From Verrucomicrobiaceae bacterium UBA7681 (lineage in GTDB: Bacteria; Verrucomicrobiota; Verrucomicrobiia; Verrucomicrobiales; Verrucomicrobiaceae): DNA of 64,000 nucleotides. The position numbers and the translations under genes are program-made. The number at the start of each line of letters is the position of its first letter. Position 1 is the first letter of the stretch. Positions 53,065-62,307 of this stretch are shown in pieces. The notes beneath the pieces were generated by a model that worked only from the letters and a program-made list of their open reading frames with translations, was not told where the DNA came from and searched no databases. The DNA lies in assembly GCA_002482965.1 (NCBI GenBank), contig DLGZ01000004.1, positions 105,014 through 169,013 on the forward strand, read 5' to 3'.

Positions 53065-55218
53065 TCACTTCGGCGTATGCGGCACCAGCACGTCGGGTGA
53101 TTCATTTGACTGCCGCGCACGCTTGGCCATTTCGCGGGCAAATTGGTCCTGGGAGCGGCGTGCTCTGGAGGCGGGGACGTGGGGCAGGTGCCAGGTGCCG
53201 TCGGATTTTAGGATGCGGCCACGGGCGGTGTCGGCGAAGTGAATTTCGAGAATGCGCAGCAGGCGTTTGCGCGCCTCCCGGTCTTCGACAGGGGTGAGAA
53301 GTTCGACGCGCTTCGAGAGATTGCGGTTCATGAAGTCCGCACTGGCGATGAACACGGCGGGCTTGCCGCCCTGGCGGAACCAGAAGATGCGAGCATGTTC
53401 CAAATAGCGGTCGATGATGCTGATGACACTGATGTTTTCACTGATGCCCTTGATGCCGGGGCGCAGGCAGCAGATGCCGCGCACATTGAGGCGGATTTTC
53501 ACGCCTGCCTGGGAGGCTTCATAGAGCGCCTCGATCATCTTGCGATCTTCGAGTGCGTTCATCTTGAGCATGATCTCGGCGGCTTCGCCCTGGCGGGCGC
53601 GTTCGGTTTCGCTGCGGATCAGCGAGTGCAGGCGCTCACGCAGGCCGTAGGGGGCCATGCTGAGCTTGTTGAAATGCACGAAGCGTGAGCGGCCGGTGAC
53701 AGTGTTAAAAAACGCGGAGGCGTCAGCGCCAAAATCAGCACGGCAGGTGAGCAGGCTGATGTCGGTGTAGAGCTTGGAGGTGGCCTCATTGTAGTTGCCG
53801 GTGCCGAAGTGCATGTAGCGCGTCATGTGTCCGGATTCGCGGCGCATGACGAGGCAGACTTTGGCATGCGTCTTCAAACCGGCGACGCCGTAAATGATCT
53901 GCGCACCTGCGTTGATGAGATCGTTCGCTCGTTCGAGGTTGCGGGCTTCATCGAAGCGCGCTTTCAGTTCGACGAGCACAGTGACGTGCTTGCCTGCCTG
54001 GGCGGCACGGATGAGCGCGGAGATGATGCGGCTGTTCTTGGCGGTGCGGTAGAGAATCTGTTTGATCGCGATGACGTTCGGATCCGCTGCGGCTTCTTCG
54101 ACGAGAGCGAGGATGGGCTCAAAGCTCTCATAAGGATGATGCAGCAGGATGTCCCCACGTTTGATCGCATCAAAAATGCTTTCGCCGGGTGTGATGGCAG
54201 TGGTGGGATAGCTGTCCCATGGATCGACCTTGAGTTCCTCAAATCCTGAGATGCCGGCGATTTGAAAGAAGGCGCGCAGATCGAGCTCGCCGGGGATGTC
54301 ATAAATCTGAGCGGTGCGGGCACCGCAAAGATCGCGGATGATGCGGGTGTGCTCGCGTGAGGCGCCGGCTTCGATTTCGATGCGGATGGCGGGGCTTTTC
54401 AGACGCTTTTCGAGCACCTCTTCCATCTCGCTCGCGAGGTCAAAGGCGCTTTCATCATCGACGGTGATGTCCGTGTTGCGGCTGACGCGGAAGCGGGCGG
54501 GGGCGGTGACTTTTTCGGCGGGAAAAAACTCGCCGATGAACAAAGAGACGACGTCTTCGAGGTTCACATAAAGGTGCTGGCCGCCTTCGGTGTCAGGCAC
54601 CAGCACATGGCGTGGCAGATTGGCGGGCAGCGGCAGCAGCACATGTCGCTTTTCCGTGACGCTGGTTTCACCGCCAGTCACGGTGCAGAGCAGCACAATG
54701 TTCAGTGCTGGAATGGCGGTGCGGGCGCTGGTGTCGTCCGCCACGACGGGCGAAAGCACGGGGAAGATCTGGTCGTCAAAATATTCACGCAGCAGCGTAC
54801 GCTGGGCGGGGGTGAGCTCGGTGTTCAGGAGGCGGCGGATGCCCTTCTCGTTCATCAGGGGGACGAGCTGCTGCTGCAGGATGTTATACTGCCGAGCCAC
54901 AAAGGCGGCGGCCTGCTGGTGCACCTGCTCCCATTGCTGCGTGGGTGTGAGGCCGGCACTGTCGCGCACGCGCAGGCCCTGCTCTCGCAGCAACTGCAGG
55001 CCGCCGATGCGGACCATGAAAAACTCATCGAGGTTTGACGCGGTGATGGCGAGGAACTTGACGCGTTCGAGCACGGGGAGGTCCGTGCGCGCAGCCTCGT
55101 CCAGGACACGTGAGTTGAAGGCAAGCCAGCTCAGCTCCCGGTTGATGAAATGCTCCTCAGTCAGTCGCAATGGCGGCGGTTCGAGTGGTGCTTCAGGATT
55201 TTGCGAGGATGATATCAT
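53065..55218 (-). CDS. ppk1: Polyphosphate kinase 1
   Basis: A 717-residue PPK1 that polymerises the terminal phosphate of ATP into polyphosphate. The N-terminal domain has HFINRELSWLAFNSRVLDEA, typical of the family. The catalytic phosphohistidine is in GLKTHAKVCLVMRRESG and the second conserved block is YMHFGTGNYNEATSKLYTD. The FIASADFMNRNLSKRVELL block confirms the C2 domain. The length is normal. Its first codons overlap the end of the upstream ppx-like gene by 26 bp, so the two are translationally coupled in one operon with the ROK kinase gene. Confidence 0.95.
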   Translation of the reverse strand: MISSSQNPEAPLEPPPLRLTEEHFINRELSWLAFNSRVLDEAARTDLPVLERVKFLAITASNLDEFFMVRIGGLQLLREQGLRVRDSAGLTPTQQWEQVHQQAAAFVARQYNILQQQLVPLMNEKGIRRLLNTELTPAQRTLLREYFDDQIFPVLSPVVADDTSARTAIPALNIVLLCTVTGGETSVTEKRHVLLPLPANLPRHVLVPDTEGGQHLYVNLEDVVSLFIGEFFPAEKVTAPARFRVSRNTDITVDDESAFDLASEMEEVLEKRLKSPAIRIEIEAGASREHTRIIRDLCGARTAQIYDIPGELDLRAFFQIAGISGFEELKVDPWDSYPTTAITPGESIFDAIKRGDILLHHPYESFEPILALVEEAAADPNVIAIKQILYRTAKNSRIISALIRAAQAGKHVTVLVELKARFDEARNLERANDLINAGAQIIYGVAGLKTHAKVCLVMRRESGHMTRYMHFGTGNYNEATSKLYTDISLLTCRADFGADASAFFNTVTGRSRFVHFNKLSMAPYGLRERLHSLIRSETERARQGEAAEIMLKMNALEDRKMIEALYEASQAGVKIRLNVRGICCLRPGIKGISENISVISIIDRYLEHARIFWFRQGGKPAVFIASADFMNRNLSKRVELLTPVEDREARKRLLRILEIHFADTARGRILKSDGTWHLPHVPASRARRSQDQFAREMAKRARQSNESPDVLVPHTPK

Positions 55219-56749
55219 AACCGTAAATTTCGCGGAAGAGGCCGCACTTCACATCGATGGCGATCTGTTCAATCGTGGTGTCGTCCGCGCCTTGCGTCAT
55301 GACGTTGAGCCGGGTGCCTTCGGGGCGGAGCTGGATGGATTTGATGCGTTGCGTATGGCTGCGGTCCAAAGAGTCTGCCAGACGCAGCAGGGCAGCAAGC
55401 TTGAGGACGATCATGCGTTCTTCGCGTGAGAGGTCGGAGAAGTACGGGTGGTTTGGCTCAGGATTGTAGCGGCGATGGTAGCGGGCCAGCAGGGCGACCA
55501 TCACGCGGTCATGCGAACTGAGACCAAAGATCTCGGTGTGCATCAGGATGTAGAGGCTGTGCTTGTGATGCTCACGCGGACTGATGAACATGCCGACTTC
55601 ATGCAGCGTGGCTGCGACACGCAGGACGAGTTCATATTTGACGTCCAGCCCATGCAGATGCTGCAGCTCCCGGAAGAGCTGACGGGAAAAATTGGCGACG
55701 TGGTCGGCGTGTTTGCGGTCAGTCTTGTAACGAAGGCCGATCTCACAGGCGGCCTGCATGACTTCCTCCTGGAAAATCGCGGTGCGCGAGCCTGAGGTCA
55801 TCAGATCGAGCATGAGTTCGAGCTGGAAGTCACCTTCGGGCACCCAGAGCGAATCGTCGCCAAAACGACGGGCGAGCGCGAGATTGGTCTGCAGCGCCGG
55901 GACGATGCCTTCGCCGCCTGTGTAGTGCACATGCAGCTCGCGCACGAGTTCATCGGGGGTCAGGCGCGCCAGCTTGTCAGTGAGGCGAGCAAGATCATCC
56001 TCCAGCACGCGATGTGCGCCGTGGCGCGCTTTGCCGAGCCGGGGAGCCACGCTTTGAATCTCTGCACCGATGGCAACGTGGTGGTCGATCTTCACGTCGG
56101 AATAATCCTGCGCGAGGTGATCCACGACGCCACGAATGTGCTCCTCCAGATGCACCATCTGCTGGCGGGCCTCGTCATCCGGAGAGGCGATGGCCTCACG
56201 CGCGCGGAAGATGCCCAGCCGGTAGTTGCTGTAGGCGGCGAGGCGGCCTTGCTGGAAATAGATCGCACGGGTGTTCCCAGGGCCGATGTGGGAGACAAAA
56301 GTGTTCCCTTTGGCGAGCAGCGGATTCTTCAACAGCATGCGCTGGGCGATTTGATAGACGAGGCGCGTCATGTTGCCGTCATCGATGAGGCTGGGGGCAA
56401 CGCCGCTGTGAACCTGGAGACGGTTGAGGAAGATCTCGTGATTGACGGCTTCCGCGAGAATGTTGGAGGTGAACACTCTCAACTGCGAAGACGGGATGCC
56501 ATACTCACGCATCGTCTGAAGAAAATCGCGGAGAATGGCCGCCGCCTGATCGACGGTGTTGCGTGAGATGCTGCGGGCGCGGAAAATATCACGCGCGACG
56601 GGCAGTGGCCGGTCCAGGCTTTCGATGCGGGTGAACTGGCCTTTGTCATCCTTCCGACCAATGACGAGCGAAACGGAAGCCGCGCCAACGTAGATGACGG
56701 CATGTTCCGGCGGCGGATTGAGCGGGACAGGTGGAGTCACTTCACTCAT
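55193..56749 (-). CDS. Ppx/GppA-family protein with degenerate active site
   Basis: A 518-residue protein of exopolyphosphatase design. The N-terminal ASKHA domain starts with VIYVGAASVSLVIGRKD, where canonical Ppx has a DIGSNS-type phosphate loop. The catalytic Glu block (usually SGxEEA) reads VHSGVAPSL (113-121) and the second phosphate loop (usually DIGGGSTE) reads HIGPGNTR (154-161). The C-terminal HD-like domain (VAATLHEVGMFIS then HHKHSLYIL) is well conserved. The active site therefore looks altered or dead while the fold is kept. It overlaps ppk1 by 26 bp, implying a role tied to polyphosphate synthesis, perhaps regulatory. Confidence 0.75.
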   Translation of the reverse strand: MSEVTPPVPLNPPPEHAVIYVGAASVSLVIGRKDDKGQFTRIESLDRPLPVARDIFRARSISRNTVDQAAAILRDFLQTMREYGIPSSQLRVFTSNILAEAVNHEIFLNRLQVHSGVAPSLIDDGNMTRLVYQIAQRMLLKNPLLAKGNTFVSHIGPGNTRAIYFQQGRLAAYSNYRLGIFRAREAIASPDDEARQQMVHLEEHIRGVVDHLAQDYSDVKIDHHVAIGAEIQSVAPRLGKARHGAHRVLEDDLARLTDKLARLTPDELVRELHVHYTGGEGIVPALQTNLALARRFGDDSLWVPEGDFQLELMLDLMTSGSRTAIFQEEVMQAACEIGLRYKTDRKHADHVANFSRQLFRELQHLHGLDVKYELVLRVAATLHEVGMFISPREHHKHSLYILMHTEIFGLSSHDRVMVALLARYHRRYNPEPNHPYFSDLSREERMIVLKLAALLRLADSLDRSHTQRIKSIQLRPEGTRLNVMTQGADDTTIEQIAIDVKCGLFREIYGYDIILAKS

Positions 56750-56782
56750 GGGATTGGTTGGTGATCAAGCATGCAGCCGTGA

Positions 56783-57808
56783 TTATTTTGCCGTGCTTCG
56801 CATCCATGCCACCGCACCGGTGGCCACGGCCTGGCCGCCGAGCCTGGCCAGCGAATATTTAATCCCACGGGCAAGTTCCGGGATGGCGTAGTGTTCGACC
56901 TCCTCCTTGAGCAGATTCAGGTAGAGGTCCGGCAGTTCTTCGACCAAACCGCCGCCGAGTGTGATGCGGTCTGGGGCGAGCAGATTGACGACCGTGGCGA
57001 CGCCCATGCCCAGATAGCGGATGGAGTTGCGGAACATGATCATGGCAGCGTCCTCACCGCTGCGGAAAGCGTTGGCGAGAGCCTTGCTGCGTATGTTGCG
57101 GAGAGAACCCTGAGTTTTTTTATCGAGATCAGCAAGCTGACCGCGATAGCAGGCCAGACCGGCCTGCGAGGCGAGAGCGAGACGGCTGGTGAGGTCTTCG
57201 AGTGTGACGGTGCCAAACACCGGGCTGCCGATGTGGGTGCCAGGCAGCAGCAGATTGCCCAGCTCCATGGCGGAAATGGCGCGGCCCATGACCAGCTGGC
57301 CGTTATAGACGAACCCCGCCCCGACACCCGTGCCGGGAAACACGCCCAGCAGTGAACGCGCGCCTTTACCAGCACCGAGCGCGTACTCGCCATAGGTTCC
57401 GGCATCGACGTCGTTCAGCACCGTGATGGGGCATTTGAACTGGTTTTGCAGCAGCCTGCGCAGCGCCATGTTCGTCCAGCCCAGATTGGGCGCGAAAATG
57501 AGGATGCCTTTGTCAGGATTCACCAGTCCGGGACAGCCGATGCCGATGCCTTGCAGTCCTTTGGGATCCACGCCCGCCTCTGCAATCGCTTCGTGGATGG
57601 CTTTGATGATTTTGTTGCGGCCCTTGGCGGCACCGTCGGAGCCGTTGGTGGATTTGCGGGCGGAGCCGAGAACGTTGTAGTTTGCATCCAGCACCGAGGC
57701 CATCATCTTCGTGCCGCCGAGATCAAAGCCGATCCAATAGGGCACAGCGCTGAGTTTTTTGGACGGCTTCTTGGCGGCGGATTTGGTTTTCGCTTTTTTG
57801 GCGGGCAT
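56783..57808 (-). CDS. ROK-family sugar kinase without the zinc motif, in the polyphosphate operon
   Basis: A 341-residue kinase with a Lys/Ala-rich N-terminal tail (residues 1-20). The ATP/phosphate loop is GFDLGGTK (27-34), LNDVDAGTYGEYALGA contains the catalytic-base region, and GVFPGTGVGAGFVYNG the second glycine loop. The ROK zinc-finger signature (GExGH ... CxCGxxGCLE) is replaced by MELGNLLLPGTHIG, with no cysteines. Actinobacterial polyphosphate glucokinases also lack that motif, so, given 33 bp spacing to the ppx-ppk1 pair, a polyphosphate- or ATP-dependent glucokinase role is suggested but unproven. Confidence 0.8.
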   Translation of the reverse strand: MPAKKAKTKSAAKKPSKKLSAVPYWIGFDLGGTKMMASVLDANYNVLGSARKSTNGSDGAAKGRNKIIKAIHEAIAEAGVDPKGLQGIGIGCPGLVNPDKGILIFAPNLGWTNMALRRLLQNQFKCPITVLNDVDAGTYGEYALGAGKGARSLLGVFPGTGVGAGFVYNGQLVMGRAISAMELGNLLLPGTHIGSPVFGTVTLEDLTSRLALASQAGLACYRGQLADLDKKTQGSLRNIRSKALANAFRSGEDAAMIMFRNSIRYLGMGVATVVNLLAPDRITLGGGLVEELPDLYLNLLKEEVEHYAIPELARGIKYSLARLGGQAVATGAVAWMRSTAK

Positions 57809-57881
57809 GGCGTGAGAAAGACTGCCTCAAGACACACGGGCTTTCGTATGCGGGCAAGTGACAATGTGAACTGCTGCTTTC

Positions 57882-59132
57882 TTACTTCGCCCAATGCCGC
57901 GTGGCAAAATTTAGGTACTGCGTCCAGTCGAAATCAGTGACGTCGTGTTTGCCGGTGCGGATGTGGTAGCCGATGAAATCACCGACAGGTGTGTCGATGG
58001 CGGGTTGTGCCTCCACGACGACGCCTTTTTTGCCGAGGAGGGCATAAACCGGGCTGGCGAATTTGCCGGAGAGGAACTCGCCTTTTTGATCAGCCCAGTG
58101 GTCTTCAGCGGCGCTGGCGATGTAGATGGGGCGTGGTGCCGCAAGGGCGATGAGCATGTGCATGTCCACCGGGCAGGCGGCGGCATTGCCGGCATAGTCT
58201 GCGTAATTCGGAGTGAACCAGTGCGGGAAGGCCTTGGTGATGATGGCGGTGGTTTCGCCAAAGTCGCGCCGCATGAGGGCGGCACCGCCTTCACCGGAGT
58301 CGTTGGAGATGACGACGCCGAAGCGTGTGTCCTGCACGCCAGCCCAGAGGGAGGTTTTGCCCAGACGTGAGTGGCCGATGACGGCGAGGTGCTGGCCGTC
58401 GATCTGCGGGTCCGTCTGCAGGTAGTCGGCGATGCGGCTGAGGCCCCATGACCATGCACCGATGGCTCCCCATTCACCCGCTTTCCAGACCGTGTTCGCT
58501 CCCTCTTTGCTGACGGCAGCCCGGAGGCCCTCCTTCCAGCCGTCGGCATGGTCGGGTTCAATGTCGCCGTAGTAGGCGGTGGCGACGGCGAAGCCGCGTT
58601 TGAGGATCATTTCGAGCGGCCAGCGGCTGCTTTCGGTGCCGCGAGTGGCTTCCGTGGCGTGGTGATCGATGATGTTCTTCTCCTTGCTCTCACGCATCCA
58701 GCGGGTGCTGAGCGGGACATCGGCCTCGGTGCTGACGGCATGATTGCCGCCGAAGCTGAGACCGACGAAGCATGGCGCAGCCTTGGTGGCATTGGGAGTG
58801 TAGAGCATCACATCCATGCCGGGCCATGCGGGGCGGTTTGGCAGTGAAATGTGGATGAATTTCCGTGTGGCGAGGCCGCCAAGCGCGTCCGTTTTCGTCG
58901 CTGTGACTTCAAACTTCGGGGTGCCGATGTCGGCGGGTGTTTTGCCATAGACGTGGTCCTCGAAGAGTTTGAGGATCTCAGGCCGGCGCTTCTGGGTCCA
59001 GTCATCGGCGGTGGTGAGTTTCAAATCAGGCAGCGGATCGCTGCCGACTTTGGCTTCGTCGTAGTTCACTCCTGGGCGCGGGGTCTGGGCCAGGGCGGAG
59101 GCGGCGAAAAGGAGAAAGAGAGAGGTTCGCAT
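57882..59132 (-). CDS. CE15-type carbohydrate esterase (glucuronoyl esterase-like)
   Basis: About 416 residues from the start giving the signal peptide MRTSLFLLFAASALAQ. Catalytic landmarks of the CE15 fold are GAWSWGLSRIADYL, the nucleophile in VIGHSRLGKTSLWA (S255), NDSGEGGAALMRR and a late His in AAEDHWADQKGEF. Glucuronoyl esterases cleave lignin-glucuronoxylan ester bonds; bacterial relatives act on diverse substrates. The family match is good; substrate unproven. It is divergent from the CPBP gene across 80 bp. Confidence 0.82.
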   Translation of the reverse strand: MRTSLFLLFAASALAQTPRPGVNYDEAKVGSDPLPDLKLTTADDWTQKRRPEILKLFEDHVYGKTPADIGTPKFEVTATKTDALGGLATRKFIHISLPNRPAWPGMDVMLYTPNATKAAPCFVGLSFGGNHAVSTEADVPLSTRWMRESKEKNIIDHHATEATRGTESSRWPLEMILKRGFAVATAYYGDIEPDHADGWKEGLRAAVSKEGANTVWKAGEWGAIGAWSWGLSRIADYLQTDPQIDGQHLAVIGHSRLGKTSLWAGVQDTRFGVVISNDSGEGGAALMRRDFGETTAIITKAFPHWFTPNYADYAGNAAACPVDMHMLIALAAPRPIYIASAAEDHWADQKGEFLSGKFASPVYALLGKKGVVVEAQPAIDTPVGDFIGYHIRTGKHDVTDFDWTQYLNFATRHWAK

Positions 59133-59212
59133 GGTGGAGAAGACTGAACGAGGCGGGAGAACCGAATTGTGCGTGCCTTTGCTGATCAGGCGATGTTTGA
59201 TCGGAGGCAATT

Positions 59213-60574
59213 ATGAATGACTCCGCTGTACCACCGCCGCTGCCTGCATTGAAACCTGAGCTGTCTCCGCGCTATTCAAGGCTGGGGGCTGTGCTGGCAG
59301 TGTGTGTGATCATTGCCTGTGTGGTGTTTGTGGTGCGCATGCAGTCTACTCACAGCGCGGGTGGTGGCGCCGAGGTGCGTCCGAACCGCATGCTGGAGCT
59401 GATGGCGCGTTATACCGTGGGAGTGAAGGGACTGCTGCGGAGCGCGCAGCAATCGGATGTAGCGCTCACGCAGGCGGTGCTGCAGGACATCACCAAATTT
59501 TCTCGCACGGACGAAGATGCCCTGCGGCTGCTGATTTTGAAGGGCTGGCTGAGGGATGACTGGCCTGCTGGAGCTGAATGGGGCGCCATTGCGGCAAAAA
59601 ACGCGGGATTGCTGGAGGACGTGACGACGGTGGAAAATATGAAGACGACGGGAGGTAGGGTGAAGGACGAGGCTTGGAAGAAACTGCGGCAGCGGCATGG
59701 CTGGATCGCAGATCTGGCCCGTGGGCAGACGGCGGATGACAATGCAAGGCAGGCCGTGGCACAGCAGGGCATGAAAACGGCAGTGGTTTTGATCGGCGTC
59801 AGCATGTTCGGGATGCTCGCCGCCGTGGGCGGTCTGGTGGTGTTGATTTTGGGCATCGTGCGCTGGCGCAGCGGGAAGCTGAGCCTGACTCTGGCGCTGC
59901 GCAGCCGTGCTGAGGGCGGTGTGCTGCTGGAGGGATTTGCGATTTTCCTGGCGCTGTTTTTGTTGCTGCCCTGGCTGCTGCGTCTGCTTTCGGTGCCATT
60001 ACCGGGCTGGGCTGGTTACGGGCCTGCATTGATCGCCCTGATCATCGGCATGACGTGGCCGCTGGTGCGTGGCATGCAGCGTGCGCCGTGGCGCGAGGCG
60101 CTGGGCCTGCATCGTGGACAGGGACTGTGGCGCGAGATGGGGGTGGGTGTGCTGGGCTGGCTGGCGTCGGTGCCGCTGCTGGTGCTGGGCATGATCGCGG
60201 CGTCATGGATCATGAAACTCACGGGTGAGTTTCCATCGCATCCGATTGTGGATGTTTTTGCGAGCAATGGCTGGGCGAAGTTCGGCGCGATCCTGCTGGC
60301 GGTGGTATGGGCACCGATTTCGGAGGAAATCATGTTTCGCGGACTGCTGTTTCCGGGCTTGTCCGCACGCCTGCGCTGCCTGCTGGGTGCGGTGCTCGGC
60401 GCATTTGTATTTGCCGTGATTCATCCGCAGGGCTGGGCTGGTGTGCCGGCGATCATGGTGCTGGCATGCACCTTTTCTTTTCTGCGGCTGTGGCGGCAGA
60501 GCTTGATCGCGCCGATGACGGCCCATGCGCTGAACAACGGGATCATGTGCGTAGTGATGCTGCTGATGTGGTGA
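59213..60574 (+). CDS. CPBP-family intramembrane metalloprotease with N-terminal extension
   Basis: A 453-residue membrane protein. One N-terminal membrane helix (LGAVLAVCVIIACVVFVVRM) is followed by a soluble helical region of about 150 residues, then several membrane segments ending in the CPBP (CaaX protease and bacteriocin-processing) domain: APISEEIMFRGLLFPG (EExxxR near residue 371), FAVIHPQGWAG and APMTAHALNNGI, which hold the Glu and His ligands. The protease would cut a membrane substrate of unknown identity. The soluble loop is longer than usual and may be sensory. It converges with amt. Confidence 0.85.
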   Translation: MNDSAVPPPLPALKPELSPRYSRLGAVLAVCVIIACVVFVVRMQSTHSAGGGAEVRPNRMLELMARYTVGVKGLLRSAQQSDVALTQAVLQDITKFSRTDEDALRLLILKGWLRDDWPAGAEWGAIAAKNAGLLEDVTTVENMKTTGGRVKDEAWKKLRQRHGWIADLARGQTADDNARQAVAQQGMKTAVVLIGVSMFGMLAAVGGLVVLILGIVRWRSGKLSLTLALRSRAEGGVLLEGFAIFLALFLLLPWLLRLLSVPLPGWAGYGPALIALIIGMTWPLVRGMQRAPWREALGLHRGQGLWREMGVGVLGWLASVPLLVLGMIAASWIMKLTGEFPSHPIVDVFASNGWAKFGAILLAVVWAPISEEIMFRGLLFPGLSARLRCLLGAVLGAFVFAVIHPQGWAGVPAIMVLACTFSFLRLWRQSLIAPMTAHALNNGIMCVVMLLMW

Positions 60575-60582
60575 GAATAGGG

Positions 60583-60617
60583 CACAAAAAAACCGGGCTG
60601 ATCGCTCAGCCCGGTTT
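60583..60617 (-). terminator. Intrinsic terminator of amt
   Basis: On the minus strand, a 12-bp perfect stem AAACCGGGCTGA/TCAGCCCGGTTT (60590-60617) with a 4-base loop is followed by a run of T residues. It lies 29 bp after the amt stop. On the plus strand it has no following T-run, so it mainly ends the amt transcript. Confidence 0.85.
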
Positions 60618-60645
60618 GGGTTAACAGGACTTTGTCCTGCAGTGA

Positions 60646-62178
60646 TTAATGTTCGTAGCCTGCTTCGCCGTGTTCGGCGAGGTCGAGACCCAGGCTTTCC
60701 ACTTCAGGCTCAGGGCGAAGGCCAACGACGATCTTCACGATGATGGTGATGACCAAGGTGGCGGCGACGCTCCAGCCAATAGTAAGAGCGACAGCCTTGA
60801 GCTGGTTCATGAGCAGACCTTCCTTGAGGGGACCCACGATCGAGTTTGCCTTCTCATCAGCAAACACGCCGGTGAGGATGGCTCCCATCGTGCCACCGAC
60901 GCCGTGAACACCAAAGGTGTCGAGGGCATCGTCATAACCGAGGAGGTTCTTCAGGTAAGCGACAGCGAGGAAGGGAACGATACCAGCGGCCACACCCATG
61001 ATCATCGCCGAGTTGGCGGTGACGAAGCCTGCAGCAGGAGTGATGACGACCAGACCTGCAACGATGCCGGAGCAGAAGCCGAGGACGGAAGGCTTGCCTT
61101 TGAGGATCCATTCAGTGACAGCCCAGACGAAACCAGCAGTGGCTGCAGCCAGCGTGGTGGTCATGAAGGCATTGGAGGCAATGCCGTCAGCACCGAGAGC
61201 GGAACCGGCGTTGAAACCGTACCAGCCCACCCAGAGCATGCCTGTGCCGATCGCGCAGAGCACCATGCTGTGAGGTGCCATAGGCTCCTTACCGTAACCT
61301 TTGCGCTTGCCAAGAATGAGGCAAAGAACCAAGGCACTCCAGCCGGAAGTCATGTGAACGACTGTGCCACCGGCGAAGTCGATCGCCTTGATGGCGGCGG
61401 TAGGATTGAGAGGACCACACATCAGGCCCGTCGTGCTCCACACCATGTGGGCAAATGGGAAATAGACGGCGAACATCCAGAGGGTGACGAAAACCAGCAC
61501 CGCGATGAACTTCATGCGTTCGGCGATCGCGCCGATGATCAGCGCAGGGGTGATGATGGCGAAGCTGAGCTGGAACATGGCCCACATGGCGTCTGAAATC
61601 CACCAGTAGCCAGCACCCGAAGCGTAAGGAGACACGCCTTCGAGCATCTTATACGAGAGATCGCCAATGTAGGCGTTGCCCGCACCGAAGGAGAGGCTGT
61701 AACCACAGGCCCACCACAGAATGGTGACCAGACCGGCGATGCCCATGCACTGGGCGATGACGGAGAGAACATTCTTCCTGCGGACGAGGCCGCCGTAGAA
61801 CAGAGCGAGACCTGGGAGGGTCATGAAAATAACCAACGCAGTGCTGGTCATCTGCCAGGCGTTGTGACCTGGGCCAGGGCCTGCGATATTGGATTTCCAC
61901 ACTGTGTCACCATCTTTACCGGCCTGACCATTGGTCACGTATTTTTCCAAATCGAAAATACGTTGCTCAATGGTTGCGGCGGCAGGTTCGGCAGCGGCTG
62001 CTGCTGGGGCCGGGGTGGGAGCTGCCGCAGGAGGGGCAGCCGGGGCGGGGGCGGCAGCGGGTGCCGGTTCAGCAGTCTGACCTCGGGCATTGCCGGGGTT
62101 GATTGCGAGTGTGGTGAGGGCGACTACCGCAGCAATTGCCATGCTGCGCCAGGTTCGAGTGTGGTTGAGTTTCAGCAT
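60646..62178 (-). CDS. amt: Ammonium transporter with Pro/Ala-rich N-terminal extension
   Basis: A 510-residue Amt channel for ammonium. A signal-like N-terminus (MAIAAVVALTTLAINPGNARG) leads to about 40 residues of alternating Ala and Pro (residues 36-75), then a helical linker and the transporter proper from about residue 105: ALVIFMTLPGLALFYGGLVR, GYSLSFG, DFAGGTVVHMTSGWSALVLC and GVHGVGGTMGAILTGVFAD, which include the conserved pore histidine regions. The extension is unusual. A sigma-54-type promoter lies just upstream and an intrinsic terminator downstream, so it is probably monocistronic and nitrogen-regulated. No glnK gene is adjacent in this window. Confidence 0.92.
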   Translation of the reverse strand: MLKLNHTRTWRSMAIAAVVALTTLAINPGNARGQTAEPAPAAAPAPAAPPAAAPTPAPAAAAAEPAAATIEQRIFDLEKYVTNGQAGKDGDTVWKSNIAGPGPGHNAWQMTSTALVIFMTLPGLALFYGGLVRRKNVLSVIAQCMGIAGLVTILWWACGYSLSFGAGNAYIGDLSYKMLEGVSPYASGAGYWWISDAMWAMFQLSFAIITPALIIGAIAERMKFIAVLVFVTLWMFAVYFPFAHMVWSTTGLMCGPLNPTAAIKAIDFAGGTVVHMTSGWSALVLCLILGKRKGYGKEPMAPHSMVLCAIGTGMLWVGWYGFNAGSALGADGIASNAFMTTTLAAATAGFVWAVTEWILKGKPSVLGFCSGIVAGLVVITPAAGFVTANSAMIMGVAAGIVPFLAVAYLKNLLGYDDALDTFGVHGVGGTMGAILTGVFADEKANSIVGPLKEGLLMNQLKAVALTIGWSVAATLVITIIVKIVVGLRPEPEVESLGLDLAEHGEAGYEH

Positions 62179-62215
62179 AAGTCAGTGGGTGGAATTAAAC
62201 TCCGATCCCAGCTTG

Positions 62216-62232
62216 AGCATGGTGCGTGCCAA
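62216..62232 (-). promoter_or_regulatory. Sigma-54-type (-24/-12) promoter of amt
   Basis: On the minus strand, TTGGCACG-N4-ATGCT matches the sigma-54 consensus YTGGCACG-N4-TTGCW at all but one position, with the GG and GC elements ten bases apart as required. The -12 GC is about 39 bp before the amt start. Nitrogen control of ammonium transporters by sigma-54 and NtrC is well known, which supports the call. Confidence 0.75.
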
Positions 62233-62307
62233 CTCCGCTTTTGTTTTTTGAATCTCTTGGGTGCCAAAGCCTCTGGACGCCCCGCTCGACTACGGCTGAT
62301 GGACACG

